Of a DNA stretch of 6,073 bases, positions 4,873 through 6,073 are shown one piece after another. The notes beneath the pieces are model-generated. The model searched no databases. It was not told where the DNA came from and saw nothing but the letters and a program-made list of their open reading frames with translations. Each line of letters opens with the position of its first letter. Positions within the stretch are counted from its first letter, which is position 1. The translations under genes and the position numbers were made by a program. The DNA lies in the NCBI GenBank assembly GCA_014879345.1, contig JACSSI010000330.1, forward strand, positions 1 to 6,073, in the 5' to 3' direction. Source of the DNA: Anaerolineae bacterium (GTDB lineage: Bacteria > Chloroflexota > Anaerolineae > Promineifilales > Promineifilaceae).

Positions 4873-6073
4873 ATGAATTCCAAGCTTTCTCAATGGTGCG
4901 ATGGCCTAATTGAAGCGGGTTGGTTAGCCGCCATCATAGCCATTCCGCTATTTTTCAATATTCACTCTGATCGCGTTTTTGAACCGGACAAAATCATACT
5001 GCTGCGCTCCATCGCCGTCATCATGTCCATAGCCTGGTTGGTAAAATTTATTGACCAACGCGATTGGCAGCAAGTGAAGGCATGGTTATCACCAAAACAG
5101 GAAGCATCAATCTGGCGCGTGCCGTTTGTACTCCCAGTTGTCTTGCTGGTTGTCTCTTATCTAATTTCCACCCTCTTCTCCGTGACACCCAGCGTCAGTT
5201 TGGCTGGCTCCTATCAACGCCTGCAAGGAACATACACCACCTATTCATACATCGTCATCTTCGCCCTGATTGCGGCCACCATGCGACAGCGGGCACAGGC
5301 CAGCCGTTTGGTGACGTTTATCATCATCACCAGTCTTCCAGTGGCATTTTATGGGTTGCTCCAGCATTTTTCGCTTGATCCGCTGCCGTGGGGTGGTGAT
5401 GTCAGTCAACGCGTAGCAGGCCACATGGGCAACCCGATTTTTATTGGCGCTTACCTCATCATGGCAGTCCCCTTGACCCTGGCCCGAATTATCGCCGCGT
5501 TCAACAATATCCTGAACGACGAAGCGCTATCTTCAGCCGATGTGCTGCGGGCTTCTATTTATATTTTTACGCTGGCTATTCAACTGATTACGATTTATTG
5601 GTCTGGCAGTCGTGGGCCCTGGCTCGGTCTGTTTGTCGGTCTGTTTGCTTTTGTTTTGATTGTGCTGGTGGCGGTGCGAAATGCCGCAGAAGGTACGCGC
5701 CAGTTTAGAACCAGCGATGCCCTGAAAGCCGTAGCGCTCGTTGCCATTGGGGGCATCATTACCTATTTTGTGATTGCCCTGTTACTCCGAGCGGTGACAT
5801 CGTCTGGCCGTTTACCAGGTTTGGCTGGGTCGATGGGCAATTTTGGCGCTTTTGTGGCGGCTCTCGCCGTGCCCGTTCTCATTATTTTTGTGATGGCAGC
5901 CGCCCGGCGAGGATGGCGTTGGTTATGGTTGAGTTGGATTCTGCTGGCGGTGTTTGTTGCCAGTTGGATTGTGGCCTTTAACCTGCCTGAAGAGGTGACA
6001 GACCCTTATTTAGAGGTGCCTGTTGTCGGGGGTATTATCTCAACTTTGGACGAGTGGCGGGAACTGCCCAACA
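4873..6073 (+). CDS. O-antigen ligase / Wzy-type polymerase family membrane protein (3' end cut)
   Basis: The frame is open from ATG at 4873 to the right edge with no stop: 400 codons plus one base. The translation (MNSKLSQWCDGLIEAG...) is a multi-pass membrane protein with about ten hydrophobic segments, including roughly 17-30, 41-60, 84-103, 122-136, 145-163, 188-210, 228-243, 249-268, 285-306, 325-343 and 350-369. Landmarks are GSYQRLQGTY (112-121), GHMGNPIFIGAYL (183-195) and SGSRGPWLG (244-252), which marks the start of the Wzy_C/O-antigen ligase region. Members join or transfer polyprenyl-linked glycans on the outer face; some act as polymerases or protein glycosyltransferases. Long members often carry a C-terminal TPR part, which would lie outside this window. 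The ribosome site is weak: GGGGT ends 10 nt before the ATG. Ligase versus polymerase cannot be decided here. Confidence 0.85.
   Translation, partial: MNSKLSQWCDGLIEAGWLAAIIAIPLFFNIHSDRVFEPDKIILLRSIAVIMSIAWLVKFIDQRDWQQVKAWLSPKQEASIWRVPFVLPVVLLVVSYLISTLFSVTPSVSLAGSYQRLQGTYTTYSYIVIFALIAATMRQRAQASRLVTFIIITSLPVAFYGLLQHFSLDPLPWGGDVSQRVAGHMGNPIFIGAYLIMAVPLTLARIIAAFNNILNDEALSSADVLRASIYIFTLAIQLITIYWSGSRGPWLGLFVGLFAFVLIVLVAVRNAAEGTRQFRTSDALKAVALVAIGGIITYFVIALLLRAVTSSGRLPGLAGSMGNFGAFVAALAVPVLIIFVMAAARRGWRWLWLSWILLAVFVASWIVAFNLPEEVTDPYLEVPVVGGIISTLDEWRELPN

Noticed and set aside
4851..4878. TTGACT and TATGAA hexamers before the ligase-like gene
   Set aside because: Spacing is 15 bp and the -10 box would overlap the start codon, so it is not a credible promoter.
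4842..4913. Short upstream open frame (23 codons) overlapping the start of the ligase-like gene
   Set aside because: There is no ribosome site or recognisable peptide. Such short frames are expected by chance.
5064..5378. Plus-strand open frame of 104 codons inside the last gene
   Set aside because: It is an out-of-frame shadow of the ligase-like gene, which runs open from 4873 to the window end with coherent membrane segments and motifs.

Overview
The window is part of a cell-surface polysaccharide locus from a bacterium of medium GC content. It holds five genes, and both ends are cut by the window edge. No RNA gene, insertion sequence, CRISPR array or origin is visible. The protein styles suggest an environmental Chloroflexota (Anaerolineae-like) genome: a DUF268 methyltransferase-like protein, a Wzx-type flippase, a DUF6056 membrane protein, and an O-antigen-ligase-type protein with a GSYQRLQGTY segment. 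That placement is an impression from the sequences alone and is only moderately secure.

Layout. On the minus strand, reading leftward from about 2046, are a flippase of the polysaccharide-biosynthesis/MATE-like superfamily (2046 to 616, GTG start) and, overlapping its end by 17 bp, a DUF268-type methyltransferase-like gene (632 to beyond position 1). On the plus strand, starting only 44 bp away, are a DUF6056-type polytopic membrane protein (2091-3626), a family 4 glycosyltransferase (3687-4778, GTG start) and the first 400 codons of an O-antigen ligase/polymerase-like membrane protein (4873 to beyond 6073).

How the genes fit together (inference from family roles). The GT4 enzyme would add a sugar to a growing lipid-linked glycan on the cytoplasmic face. 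The flippase would move the lipid-linked glycan across the membrane. The ligase/polymerase-like protein would join or transfer it on the outer face. The DUF6056 protein could be an outer-face sugar transferase, and the DUF268 protein a modifier of the glycan or its precursor. Substrates cannot be read from the sequence.

The most unusual signal is at DNA level. The perfect 10-bp palindrome AACGGCCGTT occurs eight times in 6 kb, plus one copy with a single mismatch. Copies lie in three different genes, in all three reading frames, and once between genes. This is far above chance and resembles the genome-wide palindromes of other bacteria, such as HIP1 of cyanobacteria. The DUF6056 gene carries none and is clearly more AT-rich than its neighbours, so it may have been acquired by transfer.
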